From Aspidiotus rigidus (Eukaryota > Arthropoda > Insecta > Hemiptera > Diaspididae), in the NCBI GenBank assembly GCA_035079385.1, contig JAVHKY010000005.1, positions 4,216,001-4,280,000 of the forward strand: a stretch of 64,000 bases of DNA. The letters run 5' to 3'. The stretch's first letter is position 1. Each line of letters opens with the position of its first letter. Position numbers and translations under genes: made by a program. The notes beneath the pieces are model-generated. The model did not search any database, had not been told where the DNA came from, and saw only the letters and a program-made list of their open reading frames with translations. Of the stretch, positions 42,801 through 55,527 are shown piece after piece.

Positions 42801-45800
42801 GAATCGCGACCGAATTAGTGAGTTTTTTGCTTTTTGTATATGAATATTAAATATGTCGACTTATAATTTTTAAAAGCTGTATTTTTTTGTCACATCTTGA
42901 ATTCTAGTCGGAAGTACTATTTGGATAGATGTATGCCTGAGAATGAGGACAAGGTCGCTGAGATACTTTCGAGTAAAAGTCTACAAGAATTCTTCGAAGT
43001 ATGTGATTCATTTTACGATGTATGACAAATTGAGTTCATGTAAGTTATAATTTCAATTATAAATGTACCCCATTTCTTGATTTCAGAAAGCTGCTCAAGA
43101 TATCGCTACTAGCTGGAGAGAAATTATTTATTTATGCCTTATTGCTTTGGGTAAGTTTGTGTCAAAGAGCTTTGTGATATTCCTTGTCAAAAATGAAGGA
43201 TTCCTTCATCGTCAAAGCTACGAGATTATCATCGTTCCCCTAGGTTATGTGGAAATCCAATAAGCAGGCTTATTTAGGAATGATTAGTTTCTATTGATAC
43301 GAACGTAGAACCCCAAAACCGATATTCTCTTCTCTTTTTGGATAAAGCGGCTGACTTCAAAGAAAACTTCTTTGTAATAATTCCAGTAAGTCAGCCGATA
43401 GACCACACCCTCATCTTTTCTGTCACTTACCAGATGTTCTCGCCTTATTATGAAATAAATTATACTTATCATTTTGCGTGATGTGAAATCAAATTTGAGA
43501 TGGTAAAGTAAAACTTCACTAAAGCTGTAGTTTTCAAAGTGGTAAGAATGAAACCGGATGGCCAAGACTTGATTGACGCACAAACCTAACTTTTGTTAAC
43601 TTTGATAATTGCCTGACTTTCGAAATAGGAATATAGGAATCGCTTGCTGAAAAGAAGGATGCAAAGAAGGATAAAGAGTGTGTTTACAAAGTTTTATTAA
43701 TACTCAATCAAAATATTATTCCATAATTATTTCCAGTTCTTATAACTTCATTTACCGGTACTTGTTTTTTTACGAATGGTCTAAAGCATTTATCTGTTGA
43801 ACGAACACGGATCTCGATAAAATCTTCCAAGAGAAAAGGGTGGTAGAAAAATCCGCTGACGCGTTCAATCACATTTTTTTTTTACCAATATTTTCGTTTT
43901 CAAACATTTTTGAACCTCCCAGAAGAAATTTTTAAATACGGGTGCATTTAATTATTTGGTTTTCTTAATTGCGTAGGTTTGTCTGTCTTCATGATATTCC
44001 TTTTCCGTTATTTTGCGGGAATTATGGTATGGTTTTTGCTGATTTGCGTTATCATCGTCAGTGTCGGTATTTCATCGTATTTATGGTAGGTATATGAAGA
44101 TTAATGAGTCCTCAAATGACATGAATGTAATTATATTCCTTTTTTTTTTTTTCAGGGTTAGATATGCTGAAGAAAGGGGTAAAGTAGGTACGAAAAATGA
44201 AGAAGATCGATCACGATTCTTTATTTACGGTTGTATTAGTACATTTGTCTCAGTAAGTTTTTATATTCCTTCATGTTTGAAAATATTGCATAATAGTGTA
44301 TCTAAGTATATTCTTTGTTTTGGAATAGGTTGTTATTCTGCTGGTTCTCTTTGCTATGAGAAAGAGTATTCATCTTGTTTCTCATCTGTTCTATGAATCT
44401 GGAAAAGCAGTTCAAGCTATGCCTTTTATTATGGTCCAACCATTTATTGTGAGTGAATCGTTTGTTGAACTTTAGTTGATGTGCTCTCGATTATCGTTAC
44501 GAGTAATTCCCACTTTTGTATTTATTCTGTTTAGACATTCCTATTCGTGATAGTGTTCCTAGGATTGTGGGCTTATTGTTTCATGTGGATCGAAAGTTCC
44601 GGATTCCCGCAAGTAAAAGTTGGATCTACCACAAAACGTCTCACTTTCAAAAAGGATGAAGTAATCTGGGTAGGACTTACAAAATACTAATTAAGTATTT
44701 TCAATGAAAATTTCAAGGGCGCTAGCACTGAAAGTTTCACAGAAATAGTGAAAAAGTGGCTGTGAATACTGCCTTTCAAATTTCAGAAAGGATTTATTTA
44801 TTTCGAAATTATGTGAATTTCCACGTGATGGACCAAGCGTATGTCGTTGTTGGTACACAAAATGAGGATAAGCATCAATATTATTGTCATATTATAATTG
44901 TTCATATAATTATTAAGAACAAATAGGAGAAAGGAGAGTTTGACAAAGAGGAATTCTTATAGGTAATGAAAAATTACACAGCAAAAATTCTGTTATGGGT
45001 AAAGAAAGTTACAATGTTATCAAGTCATGCAGTTGTTATTCGGATTCTTACAAAGATATCCAAGAAGAAAAAAAGGAAAAAAAGCTAAGCCTGTATGTAC
45101 CAGCGTTTACCTTGAAATGATTCTGATAGTAATTATGAACAGAATAACGTCTGAATTTGATCAGATGTACCCTCATAAGAGAAAATGATCTTTTGGCCTA
45201 CTATTTTTGTATGAGACTACAAATAATTTGAAATCAAAAACGGCCCACAATCAGTTTCAAGTACTTATGCTAGCTACTTGAAAAAATTTTGAAGGGTTAA
45301 CATATCTCGTACAGCGTGTGTGTTTCTTTAGTTGTATCGTCCCAATGTTTTCTTATTATAATAATTTTCCATCTTATTTCATAGCTCGCTCGCATTGTAA
45401 ATGTTATCATCGCTTTCTGGCTGGTAGAATTTGCCATTGCGTGTCAACATCTCATCATATCTGGTTCAGTAGCGACTTGGTTCTTCACCAGGTATTGTTC
45501 GTTGATCATCCTTTTTGCGCGCAAAATTAAATCATTGGCTAACACAAGATGTTGACAAATTTTCAGGAAGAAGACAAATTTAAGGTCGCCGATATCAACG
45601 AGTTACGGCAATTTGCTCCGTTACCATTTGGGTTCGGTAGCGTTTGGTTCGTTGTTGATCGCTATCATTCAGATTAAACGTGCCATCATCAATGCCATGA
45701 AAGCTTCAGTGAAAGATCCGAAAAATGAAGTTACGCGCTTCCTCTCGAATATGCTAAATGGTTGTGTCTCTTGTCTGGAACAAATTTTGATATATCTAAC

Positions 45801-47096
45801 CCGAAATGCGTACATCGAAATAGGTATTTAAATATTAGAAAAATTAAAAAAGGGATTTGCAATCGTTCGTTATATCTTGTCTTCATTCTTTTAGCGATTT
45901 TTGGCGATAATTTGTGGACATCTGGCAAAAGAGCGTTCAAAGTTTTGGTTAGCAACGCTCTTCGTGTGGCCGCTATCAATTCCGTAGGAGATTTTGTTCT
46001 TTTCTTAGGAAAAGTAGTAGTTGTCGCTACCACATTATTCATTGGATATAAATCTTTAGAGGTACAATTCTTTTTATGTATGTAATCTACTCTTGAAATA
46101 CTCATTAGTTAACACGTGGGAAATTCGAAGCAGACTTTTCGTTCCAACTTGTATGTTTAACACTCATCAGTGTTTTGTTCGACTTTTAAGTACATTATCT
46201 TTCTGTTTTTCTTATTTCAGACTAAGGAATCCCTGAATTATATTTCGGTGCCGTTGGTCGTTATCGGAATATTTGCTTATTTTGTCGCACATTCATTCAT
46301 GACTGCGTTCGAAGTGAGTTGAAATAATTACTTATTCCATTGTGTTACTTACTGTCCTGTCTCAAGGAGGCTTACAACATTCACGTTGAACATCGTGTGC
46401 CTGTAGTTTGTTTTTCTCTTTCAAAATAATTCTATACTTTGGATTTTCACCTGTACGCTTTATCTTGCTTTCCAACAGATGATTATCGATACAATATTCA
46501 TCTGTTTCTGCGAAGATTGCGAGTTGAATGACGGCGAAGAACACCCGTACTATATGAGTAAAGGATTAATGGTAAGTAGATTCGTTTGAATCCTATTTAG
46601 TTCTCAAGTAATTCTACATCTTTCTCCCCGCTAATTTTTTGGTCTTTTTGTAATTGGTATTTATGTACTTGAAAAAATTGAAGATTAGTCAAGATGCAAC
46701 ATTCTCAACGTCAAAATTTACTTTTTTTGACATTAACTTTTCATGTGCGAGCTTATATATGACCAGGAGGCGGTTCTTACCAACAGATTTGAATCGCGTC
46801 GTCCTTTGGTTTGTGTACAAGTTGAAAAAAAAAAAAATGAAAAGCTCAAGAGCGCCATTCTTGTAATTTTCCTCCATTTTAAAATATCCTGATGGACTGT
46901 GTGATGTCTTGAATTGCAACTTTTCGAATTCAATCTATTTATATTTTCGATCGTTCTGGATTCTCTTCATACAAATGATCTCTTCTTTTACTCTGTATAG
47001 GAATTCGTCGAGAAGAGCCAGAAAGTTCTACGAGTTGGAGACGCGAGTACTCAGCCCAAAAGTCAAACTGCTCGTTGGTTACCGGAAGAAGACTGA
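39837..47096 (+). CDS. SLC44A1: Choline transporter-like protein, SLC44A1/CTL1 type
   Basis: Multi-pass membrane protein of the SLC44 family, which moves choline and related amines across plasma and mitochondrial membranes. Sixteen exons join in frame to 607 residues: 39,837-39,896; 40,908-41,003; 41,921-42,078; 42,737-42,817; 42,908-42,998; 43,087-43,150; 43,977-44,085; 44,156-44,252; 44,329-44,448; 44,535-44,669; 45,385-45,491; 45,567-45,823; 45,895-46,061; 46,221-46,313; 46,479-46,571; 47,001-47,096. Family landmarks: MGGCCSSDEV start, RSCTDFPCLLLFLIFIGLW (first membrane helix), a cysteine-rich outer loop with GYDDCGYYCGIKN, and the core from ACQHLIISGSVATWFFTR through YHLGSVAFGSLLIAI, ALRVAAINSVGDFVLFLGK and AYFVAHSFMTAFE to MEFVEKSQK. 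The first residues fit an N-myristoylation signal (Gly2, Ser6) with adjacent cysteines, as in vertebrate CTL1. All borders are GT..AG. Length and order match the family, so the gene looks intact; small exon errors are possible. Confidence 0.95.
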
Positions 47097-48211
47097 TGTT
47101 ATACAAATAACGAACGATGATTTAAAGTTATAAATGTTAAAATATCGTGTTTTACAGCTTGTTTATTATCTCGTTGTTCGAGATGGCGAACTTCTTCACA
47201 CGAAGTGTGCTATAGTGTTTAATTTTTCTACAGGTTCTCAAAATACAAGTTTGGGAACTCCAAAGTTGTATTTCATTATTGGTATTAAGTAAATTAGAAA
47301 ATTATTATGTGTTAATCAGTTTATATTATCTATAATTTTTAATTTTCTCATGGAATGCGGATATTTCCAAAAATAAGTCTGACTTAATTATTAGATTGTG
47401 TCCATTATGCCGTGAAGGAAAACTATTATAACAGTATTCACAAATACTCCTCGTTTTTTGTATCATAGAATATCACAGAAGAACTTGAACAAAAGTTCGG
47501 TATTTTGAATCAGATATTTCATTACCAAACAGTACAAAATGTTGTTTTCCAATTAATATACGAACAGTTTTTATATCAAAGATTGTATCCTATTATTGAA
47601 ATTCATTTAATATTTGATATTTTTGTTTCATAATATTTTTAAACAATACGAAACATTATCTTAGACTTTAAGTATGATACTTATATGTACATGTTATACA
47701 TGTTTTCCCTTTCAAAGAATACTTTGAAATTTTTACTTTTGTATGATATATTTGGTATTATTTATCCATTACACTATATCAAATTTATCCGCTTGACTTG
47801 ATTTTTATACGCTCAAACTTGTTATGATTGTAATGAAAAAGAAATAGGAAGGTCCATCCGAAGAAAATTCGTACAGCTGCATCAAATCCAGCTACTGAAC
47901 TATTCCCCCCTACTGTCACAAAATTACAATATGAATGAATTGCTTGCAAATCACAATGCTGTTGAAAACTCTTCTGAATCTAGACAATAAAATTGATGAC
48001 AAATTTCTTCAACGATGATCATTAGTTGTAACCGTCTCAATTTTCAGAGTAGGGACGTGTTAGAAAATAGGTCCTCTTCAAATTTTGACTTCAAAAATTA
48101 GTTATCACTCCACTCACAATAGAATCTACATATTTATGAATTGACACAATCAGCTATCGGTTGTTAGAGGTGAGGTACTGCTGTACCACACTCAACCGAT
48201 TAGAGCTAAAC
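47097..48211. other. Convergent intergenic region (3' UTRs)
   Basis: Lies between the ends of the SLC44A1-like gene (+) and the zinc-finger gene (-). It is AT-rich with no coding signal. An AATAAA at about 47,985 could serve the upstream gene, though it is distant. Confidence 0.45.
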
Positions 48212-49080
48212 TCAGAGGGACTGACTTTTGAAATGCATTTTAGTTCTTACGACGACGCCTTCTGTCAATAGTTTTAGTTTTAAATCATGTTTTACATGTC
48301 TGGCTACATGTTTATCCAAATAATCTTTACGAGAAAACGATTTATCACAAACTTTACAAATGTAAGTCTTTATTGCAGTATGAGTCACTAAAAAGTGTCG
48401 TTTCAGGTGCAGTTTCCTCTTGAACGCCAACTCGCACGCCGTACACTTGAAAGGTCTATCGGAAGATTCAGCAGCAGATATTGGTTTTATGGAAACGCAG
48501 GCTCTATTTAACGATTCAACTTCCTGACTGTATTCATTTCTCTCAGAACGTACATCAAGTAGTTTTGAATCGTCATCATTCTCAGAAATATTGAGAAGGT
48601 TCGACCCTGAAAGAAAAATATAAAAGTATTGAGTAACAAAAAACTAGGTAATTCGTAACTTTATGATATTATTTTTAATTCTCTACAAAAATTACCACAA
48701 ATTCTTGAACTTTTGGATGTGGAAACGTTCGATAGTAGGCTAGTTTGATTCTGGAGACTCGCTGATGCGGACGATTCCAACGAATTATCTTCGGATTGAA
48801 CGTCGAACGAATTGCTAATGGTATCACTGTTATCTGATGTACTTATTCTATAATCAACCCTTTCTTTCGCATCTCGAATCTTATTCAAGTAAGTGCAAAG
48901 AAGATGAGAAATTCGATCTTCATTCATAACTCTGCATTGATTTTCCGATTCACAGTTCAAGGTGGGGAGGGAATGTAACGAATTATAATCAAATAGAAAT
49001 GTTTTCGTGGGATTTAAGTAACATGATTCTTTTGAAGAAGTTACGAGTACAACTCCTTCAGTATTATGCTTATGCATCAT
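48212..49080 (-). CDS. Small protein with two C2H2 zinc fingers
   Basis: Two exons, 49,080-48,696 and 48,606-48,212, joined at TTGTG|GTAATT and TTTCTTTCAG|GG, give 259 residues. The N-terminal half is serine/asparagine-rich with no domain. The C-terminal part has finger 1 (CTACELAFKRKLHLKRHFLVTH, spacing C-x2-C-x12-H-x4-H) and finger 2 (CKVCDKSFSRKDYLDKHVARH, C-x2-C-x12-H-x3-H) joined by a TAIKTYI linker. Such proteins usually bind DNA in the nucleus, but two fingers alone do not name an orthologue. I chose the ATG at 49,080 (MMHKHNTEG); the frame stays open for about 27 further codons upstream without an ATG, so a 5' exon could exist. Confidence 0.75.
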
Positions 49081-50889
49081 ATCATACACTACAGCTGAAC
49101 CCACTGGCGAAATGTGTCGATAGTTGGACGCACAAATTACCGCGTTAATTGGGACGTAATTTAATTTTTAGAAATTTTCAATAAATACACAGCAATGAGA
49201 AATAGAAATTTAAAACCCGTAAACCATCCATAAAGGAAGGAAGAACGAAACGGGGACAATCGCGGCGTGAATAACGAGAAACTAAGTTATTGATTTTTTT
49301 GAACTAAGTATGCGCAGGATAATCTTCCAGCCTATAACAGAGAGACAAGATTCGTTTCAAAAATTAAGGGCAATTTTATTTTTGATTAAGCTAAACAAAC
49401 AGAGGTCTTTTAGCAGTTCAGTAGGTATTCATTTTTTTAAAATATGTGTATATATTTTTTTTTTTTGCACAAGGCACGTCGAATACTTCTCTCTAGCTGA
49501 ACATTTCACGCGTTTACCTCACAATTTTGACTTTTACGAATGCATGAAGTACTCATATTTCTTTCCAAATCTTTGACGAAAATTTTTAGCACCGACGAAA
49601 ATTGTTATTTCAGGGGAGGGGAAGGGGGAGGATGAGAGCTTTAACCTAGTTCAAGGATTCCAAAAAATTTCTAAGAAAGACGATTAAATTTCAACCTTGA
49701 GTAGTTGAAGTCCTTATTTTCTCGATAAGAGTAACCATATTGTTATCTGGGTATTGAATCATATGAAGGTCAACATTCTTATGTATAGTTGTTTGTAGAC
49801 AAGCTGATCATAACCATGCGGTCAATGCACTTACCTACTTTTAAATTTTCCAATAAAATTCGCCAGATACTTTGTGCATCTACCTTCCCTCAATCAATGT
49901 CAGGTAGTTGAATTTGTGCGGTACCTCTTGCCAAAAAAATTTAATAATTTCGACCTGATATAGCTGTATACTGTCTATTAGAGAGGCAGCACCAGTTCAG
50001 GTTTGTTACCATCCCTTTTTCGCTCACTCATTATCAATGGGTAGCCCGAAAATGTTTTGTGATCCATTTCAAGTGACTTATTTCATGGTGACAGTTTTTT
50101 TGGTCTACCAGATAAAGTAAGTATCTGAATACAAGATCAAGCTCCACACTTGATGAGGATAATGTTTATAATGATATTTGAGGGATTGCTGCTTCCACGT
50201 CGGCTATCGAGACGAAGCTTATGGCTCGAAATATCTTTAAGCCCTCGGATCTTGATATTTTTTCTGAGCAGCACTTCCCTATAGGGTTTGGCGGGATTCC
50301 ACATCAAGCTAACGCCAACGCTGAGACAATTTCAAGGGTAAAAGAAGAAAAAACTCACAGGTTTTTCAACGGACTTGAACGAGGGATGGTATGGAACCTG
50401 GTTTATGGGGCACGTGAGGTCTGAAAAATGATAGGCCCCGCCCCCAAACTATAAATGAAAGGAGGGGGACTTGGAAAATTTTTGAGCTCCAAATTTTGCC
50501 GCCCGGACGGCGAACGTTTTTTTTTTTCGGAAAAAAAAAAAAAAAAAAAACGATAAAACAGGTTTCCTGTTGAAAGTACTTGGATGGAATGTCCTCTCCA
50601 GTTGCTTCAATTTGCATTGAGTAGCGCCAGACAAAATTGATTAAATCATCTTCAACTCGTGAACATTTAAACAGAATAAATATTTACTATAATAAGAAAA
50701 AGGTAACTATGAATATTTATGCGAGAGAACAAACATAAAAAACACTTAAAATTAAACTTTGGCTTCGAAAAAATGAAAAAAAATAAAAAGTCATCGAGAA
50801 AAAGGTTGTCCGTTGCATGAAACAGATACCTTTGGCCAGATAACTTTTCATAGGTACATAGAAGCGATGAATTGATCATTTTTTTAAAA
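49081..50889. other. Spacer between the zinc-finger gene and PIGL
   Basis: No gene recognised. The zinc-finger promoter should lie just right of 49,080. A fragment at 50,330-50,560 belongs to the CAGGGTGTCTA fold-back family (separate entry). Confidence 0.4.
50330..50560. mobile_element. Fragment related to the fold-back element at 14,995-16,901
   Basis: Shares CTTGAACGAGGGATGGTATGG (compare GTTGAACGAGGGGTGGCAGG at 15,110), ACCTGGTTTATGGGGCACGTGAG (ends ACCTG and CACGTGAG; compare 15,130-15,152), TTTTTGAGCTCCAAATTTTGCCG and a GC-rich CCCGGACGGCGAACG (compare 16,420-16,465). It has only one unit of the internal sequence and lacks the TGACGTCA array, so it resembles a progenitor or internally deleted form. 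Terminal CAGGGTG motifs were not found. Two A/T runs flank it. Confidence 0.7.
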
Positions 50890-52195
50890 TTATAAACCTA
50901 CTTCTCGAAAATTTATGTCGAACATGGCATCATTGACACAAAGGATCGAAAACGTATTTATGTAAGCGTACCTCGAGATCCAGATGTACAACTTTCTAAA
51001 CCAAACGTGCTGAGTTTGGTGCGCATGAAAAGCTTGCTGCCAACATAATCAAATTACACATTCAATAGCTAGTCATAGTCTACGAAAAATAATAATTTCA
51101 CTCGAAGAATAACAAAATTCTACCTTAATTAAGTGACTCCGGGGAGGAGATAAAATGAACCAATTCGATGAGAAAAATACAGAAATTAATATATCTAAAA
51201 TGAATGAAAATTTCCTCATTTTATTGACAGAGTTCAAACAATACACACAGCAGTCTGAAACAAATTCAACGAAATCAATGTAAATTCGAACAATCGTAGC
51301 CGAATCAGAGAAATTTACGCACAGCTGGGAAACGAATTCTGAGTTAGAGCTTGCGCTAATGAATAGTACACAGCTTTGTGATTCAAGTGTCCACTTATGC
51401 CATCTTTATCGAAAGTAATAACCTAGAAAATCAACGTAACAAAGGGGTAGAGAATTATACAAAATTGGTGATACGCGATAATTCTACGTTTAAAATTACC
51501 GCATCCAGATGCAAAGTTTCTACGAAGTTAACCACTAAGTTACTGATCACATTTTCATCCCATGCAACATTCGGGTCATCCGGGAGCGAAGTAATTCTGT
51601 AATCGAGTAATTGGAAACATTAAACGCTGTCTCGACCGAAGTAGCAAAATGTTTACACTCGCTAAGCACAGAATTACGTACTTGTGCAGAAATATATTAC
51701 TTTGAGGTATTCCCAGAATTGTGCAGCTTTTCCATAATTCACTCTTCCGCAACTTCCCCTTGTCGTGATAATCACCTGAAATAGAAAGGCTTTTGAGGTG
51801 AGTGTTTCGTTACTTTACGATGGGTAGAATAGCAATGAATGGGTAAACGCACCGTATGATAAACACAATAAAAATACGTTCTTATCCTTGTAACGGGATA
51901 AATTAATCACAGTAGGTCCGAAAAACATACACTCATCATCAGGATGACTAATAATGAAGAGTATCCGTTCCTTGGAGATCAAGCTACTTCTCGCATTGTT
52001 AGAATCGCTCGCATTATAGATAGTGAAGTAGAGAGAAATACAAATTATTACATAAAGAAAGAAAATCAAGGAAATAATTGTCCAATTTTCTTCAATCCAC
52101 TGAAAATATGAAAATAACAGTTCAACGATCGCATAAATCCACACACCAAGAAAATCTGTAGTCGACCGAAGGAAATTGGGAATTGAAAATTTCAT
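50890..52195 (-). CDS. PIGL: PIGL, N-acetylglucosaminyl-phosphatidylinositol de-N-acetylase
   Basis: Second step of GPI-anchor synthesis: removes the acetyl group from GlcNAc-PI at the cytoplasmic face of the ER. Six exons, minus strand: 52,195-51,853; 51,775-51,682; 51,596-51,500; 51,422-51,323; 51,254-51,124; 51,036-50,890, giving 303 residues with consistent phases. The N-terminus has a long hydrophobic helix (IISLIFFLYVIICISLYF, about residues 40-57) for ER anchoring. Then come SHPDDECMFFGPTVINL with the metal-binding HPDDE motif, GDYHDKGKLRKSELWKSC, VITFDKDGISGHLNHKAVYY with the second GHxNH metal-binding motif, and a C-terminal part ending with WFRKLYIWISRYAYINTF. The domain order and spacing match eukaryotic PIG-L, although the family is usually around 250-260 residues, so the N-terminal extension is longer than usual. 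It is divergent from Merlin. Confidence 0.93.
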
Positions 52196-52704
52196 TACAT
52201 CTCTTGAAATGTAATTCTAGAAGAATTTTCAAAAACTTCAGCGAGAAAAGAAAATTACTGGAGAACTCCACTTCCTCTTATTACTTCTACATGAAAAAAG
52301 CGCACTATTAATGAAAAAAAAAAAATGATAAAAAATATCCTGATAAGTCATATGATAACTCATCAAGGAGGGAATTCATTTTTTTTAGGTATTTTTGAAT
52401 ATAAAAGAAAGGTAGCACTGTTGCAATACTTTGTTTTTGCTTTTTTTGTAAATAAAATTTCAGGTAGACCTGTTTTCAACCAAAATCAAAAAAATTTCAC
52501 AGTCACTGATAAGAAATGAGAATACCAGCGCAGATTTTTAGAAATTAGCGTAAAGTATTCACCATCTTCGTTCACGATAAGAATTAATAGAACTTCACGA
52601 ACCTCCCAGCGAAACCAAAGATGTTGAAGGAAACAAACAGAATATCTTACCCTAGATAAATAAGTCCGCTGTCGACTTGAATAGAATCATGAGCTAAAGT
52701 CGAG
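52196..52704. promoter_or_regulatory. Short divergent intergenic region between PIGL and Merlin
   Basis: Only 509 bases separate the two start codons, so both 5' UTRs and promoters must lie here unless non-coding 5' exons exist elsewhere. I see no convincing TATA box or named transcription-factor site. An A-run lies at 52,313-52,323. Confidence 0.5.
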
Positions 52705-55527
52705 ATGAAAGGAGAGATGCCTGCGTTCAGAAAGAAGAAGAACAAAACTTTTCCAGTGAAAGTATGTTCGTTAGAAACGGATTTAGAATTCAATTTGGAG
52801 GTAATATGAAAATCATGATTTCCTCATTAACTGTGTAATATGAGAAAATATCTTAAACGTACTAATATTCGAACTGTACTCTGTTAAGACTCGAGCTACA
52901 GGTCAAGAATTATTCGATCGAATATGTCGCACTATCGGATTACGTGAAACATGGTACTTTGGGCTCCAATTCGCTGATAACAAAGGTTTTGTATCCTGGC
53001 TGAAATTCGATAAGAAAGGTAATTTTCATCTTCATTCATTTTTTCCGCGCTAAATCTGTAATTGAACTTATCTCTTCTCGTTCACAACTAGTGCTCGATC
53101 AGAATATACTGAATGATTCGCCTGCCATTTTTTCGTTTTTCGTCAAATTCTACCCGGAAGACGTCGCCGAAGAGTTGGTACAAGAAGTAACGCAACATTT
53201 ATTCTTCTTACAAGTCAAGCAGTCCATTTTAACGTGTGATAGTTACTGTCCACCTGAAGCGTCGGTTTTGCTTGCATCCTACGCAGTGCAAGCGAAGGTA
53301 ACGGGCTTCGAACTTCGAAATTCCTACGATTTTAGTTTATTGTTTTAAAAATCTCATAGTTGTGTGGTTTACTCACGTTCATAGTATGGAGATTACGATG
53401 AGGCTATGTACAAGCCAGGTAATGGCATGTTGCCAATCGAAGAACTATTACCTCAGCGAGTCATTGATCAATACCAAATGACCCCTCAAATGTGGCAGGA
53501 TAGGATTAAAATTTGGTACGCTGACCATCGTGGTATGTCGCAAGATGAAGCTGAAATGGAATACTTGAAAATCGCCCAAGATTTAGATATGTACGGCGTC
53601 AATTACTTTCCTATTAGTGTAAGTAAAGGTTTTGTGATTCTTGTCGTTCATTACGCGTATAAATATTTATTCATTCCTGTTATTTATTTTCATAGAATAA
53701 GAAAGAAACCGACTTATGGTTAGGTGTTACCGCATTAGGACTTAATATTTATGAAAAAAACAATAAGTTATCTCCAAAAACTACATTCCCGTGGTCAGAG
53801 ATAAGACACATTAGTTTTGATGATAAGAAGTTTATAATTAAACCCATTCAGAAATCAGCGCCAAATTTTATTTTCTTTTCACAGAAAGTACGAATGAACA
53901 AACTGGTAAGGAGCTATATTTACTAATTATCTTTCAGAATTGTTCATTTCGCATTGTATTTTTTAATACTATTATTTCTTATAGATCTTGGATTTATGTA
54001 TTGGAAATCATGACTTGTTTATGAAACGAAGGAAACCCGACTCCTTGGAGGTTCAGCAAATGAAAGCTCAAGCAAAAGAAGAAAAAGCGAGGTCAGTTCA
54101 GTTGGACAAAGTTCAGTACTATTATTATGATATTCTGGTACGAAAAAAAAAAAAAAAAAAAAAATGTTCATATTTCAGACGTTTACGAGAACGCAATAAA
54201 CTGACTCGAGAAAAACAACTCCGTGAAGCAGCAGAACGCGAGAAAGCTGCGATGGAACAAAGATTGCTTCAATATCAGGAGGAAATACGACTTGCTAATG
54301 AAGCACTGGTGCGAGGCTAAAAATTCTGTATTAGTAGATTTCATAAATATTATTCGGCTGCTCATAAAATTTTCTACTGTAGAGACGATCGGAAGAAACG
54401 GCAGATTTACTGGCAGAGAAGTCCCGAGTCGCTGAAGAAGAAGCGTTACTTCTAGGCCAGAAAGCGTCAGAGGCTGAACATGAGATTACCAGAGTCCGAC
54501 TGACCGCTCTCAAAGTAAAATTTTAAAGTTGAGTGTCATCAATATTTTCGAAAACATTCTCCAATAATTATTTTTATATTTAGACAGAGGAAGAAAAAGT
54601 TCAACTCGAACGTAAAACTAGAGAAGCGGAGCAATTGACTGCTAGACTAGTAGACGAATCAGAAAGGCGAGCTGCGGAGGCCAATCGACTAAAAGAGGAG
54701 CTGCTTAAAGCTAGACTTGCTGAGAAACAAGCTAAAGAAAAATTATTAGAGTTCCTATCTCGTAACTACATTACTACCGTACGTATGCCCATCGCTCTAT
54801 TCAACTTGGAGTTTGAAAGTAATGAAGTCTTATTGCTTCACTCAAGTACTCCTCTTGTTTCAGAATGCGCCGAATATGTATCCGAATCCTAGTCCAATAT
54901 TAAATCTACAATCAGATTTACGCACTTTACGCGTAGATTCAGATGGATCTGGGATTTCGATTTCAGATCTTACATCTTATGATTTGGTGACAGAAAGTGA
55001 TATGCACCAACTTTCATTAGAAATAGAAAAAGAAAGGTAAAGCTTTCGATTGTTTGAAAATTGATGATTATTTTCAAGTTTTGGATTAGGTATTATCATC
55101 ATTATGATTTTCTTCTTCCTATTTTAGAGTCGATTATTTAGAAAAAAGTAAACATTTACAAAGTCAACTCCGTGATTTGCGATCAGAAATCGAAGTTCTG
55201 AAAGTTGGCGAAAAACAATCAGAATTTGATTTGATCCATGACGAGCAAGTCCGTTCTGGCGAGAATAAATATTCAACTTTAAAAAGGGTAAATAGGAACT
55301 ACGTTATTTATTACAATATTATGAGAGCAACATTTTAGTTGCTCGTGTATTAGATGCGGAATATCTGCGTAATTTCGAGATGAAAGTTTACATCACAAAG
55401 ACGAAGGCTTACTCAAATGAAGGTCCTAGCTCCAAATGAAATACAAATTGACGCGATACTCTGACTTTGTTTACAGGTGAAATCAGGATCAACCAAATCG
55501 CGTGTTGCTTTCTTTGAAGAATTATAA
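52705..55527 (+). CDS. NF2: Merlin (NF2), FERM-domain tumour suppressor
   Basis: Cortical FERM protein that links membrane proteins to actin and activates the Hippo growth-control pathway. Twelve exons: 52,705-52,800; 52,889-53,018; 53,092-53,297; 53,385-53,618; 53,696-53,905; 53,985-54,091; 54,179-54,308; 54,383-54,514; 54,584-54,778; 54,864-55,036; 55,128-55,287; 55,477-55,527, giving 607 residues. FERM lobe 1 starts [19 protein letters not shown]; lobe 2 has [14 protein letters not shown] and [16 protein letters not shown]; lobe 3 has [30 protein letters not shown] and [21 protein letters not shown] charged alpha-helical region ([20 protein letters not shown] and following) leads to a C-terminal tail ending [14 protein letters not shown], the Merlin-type ending and not the ERM actin-binding ending. 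YQMTP at residues about 180 matches the Merlin 'blue box'. Two in-frame ATGs (52,705 and 52,717) could start the protein; MPAFRKKK from the second resembles other Merlins better. Confidence 0.96.

Noticed and set aside
44061..44396. Separate small gene inside the SLC44A1 region
   Set aside because: It is read-through of two SLC44A1 exons and the introns between them.
49081..49170. Extension of the zinc-finger protein upstream of the ATG at 49,080
   Set aside because: The frame is open for about 27 codons and looks protein-like, but has no ATG and no acceptor before a stop; a non-ATG start is unlikely.
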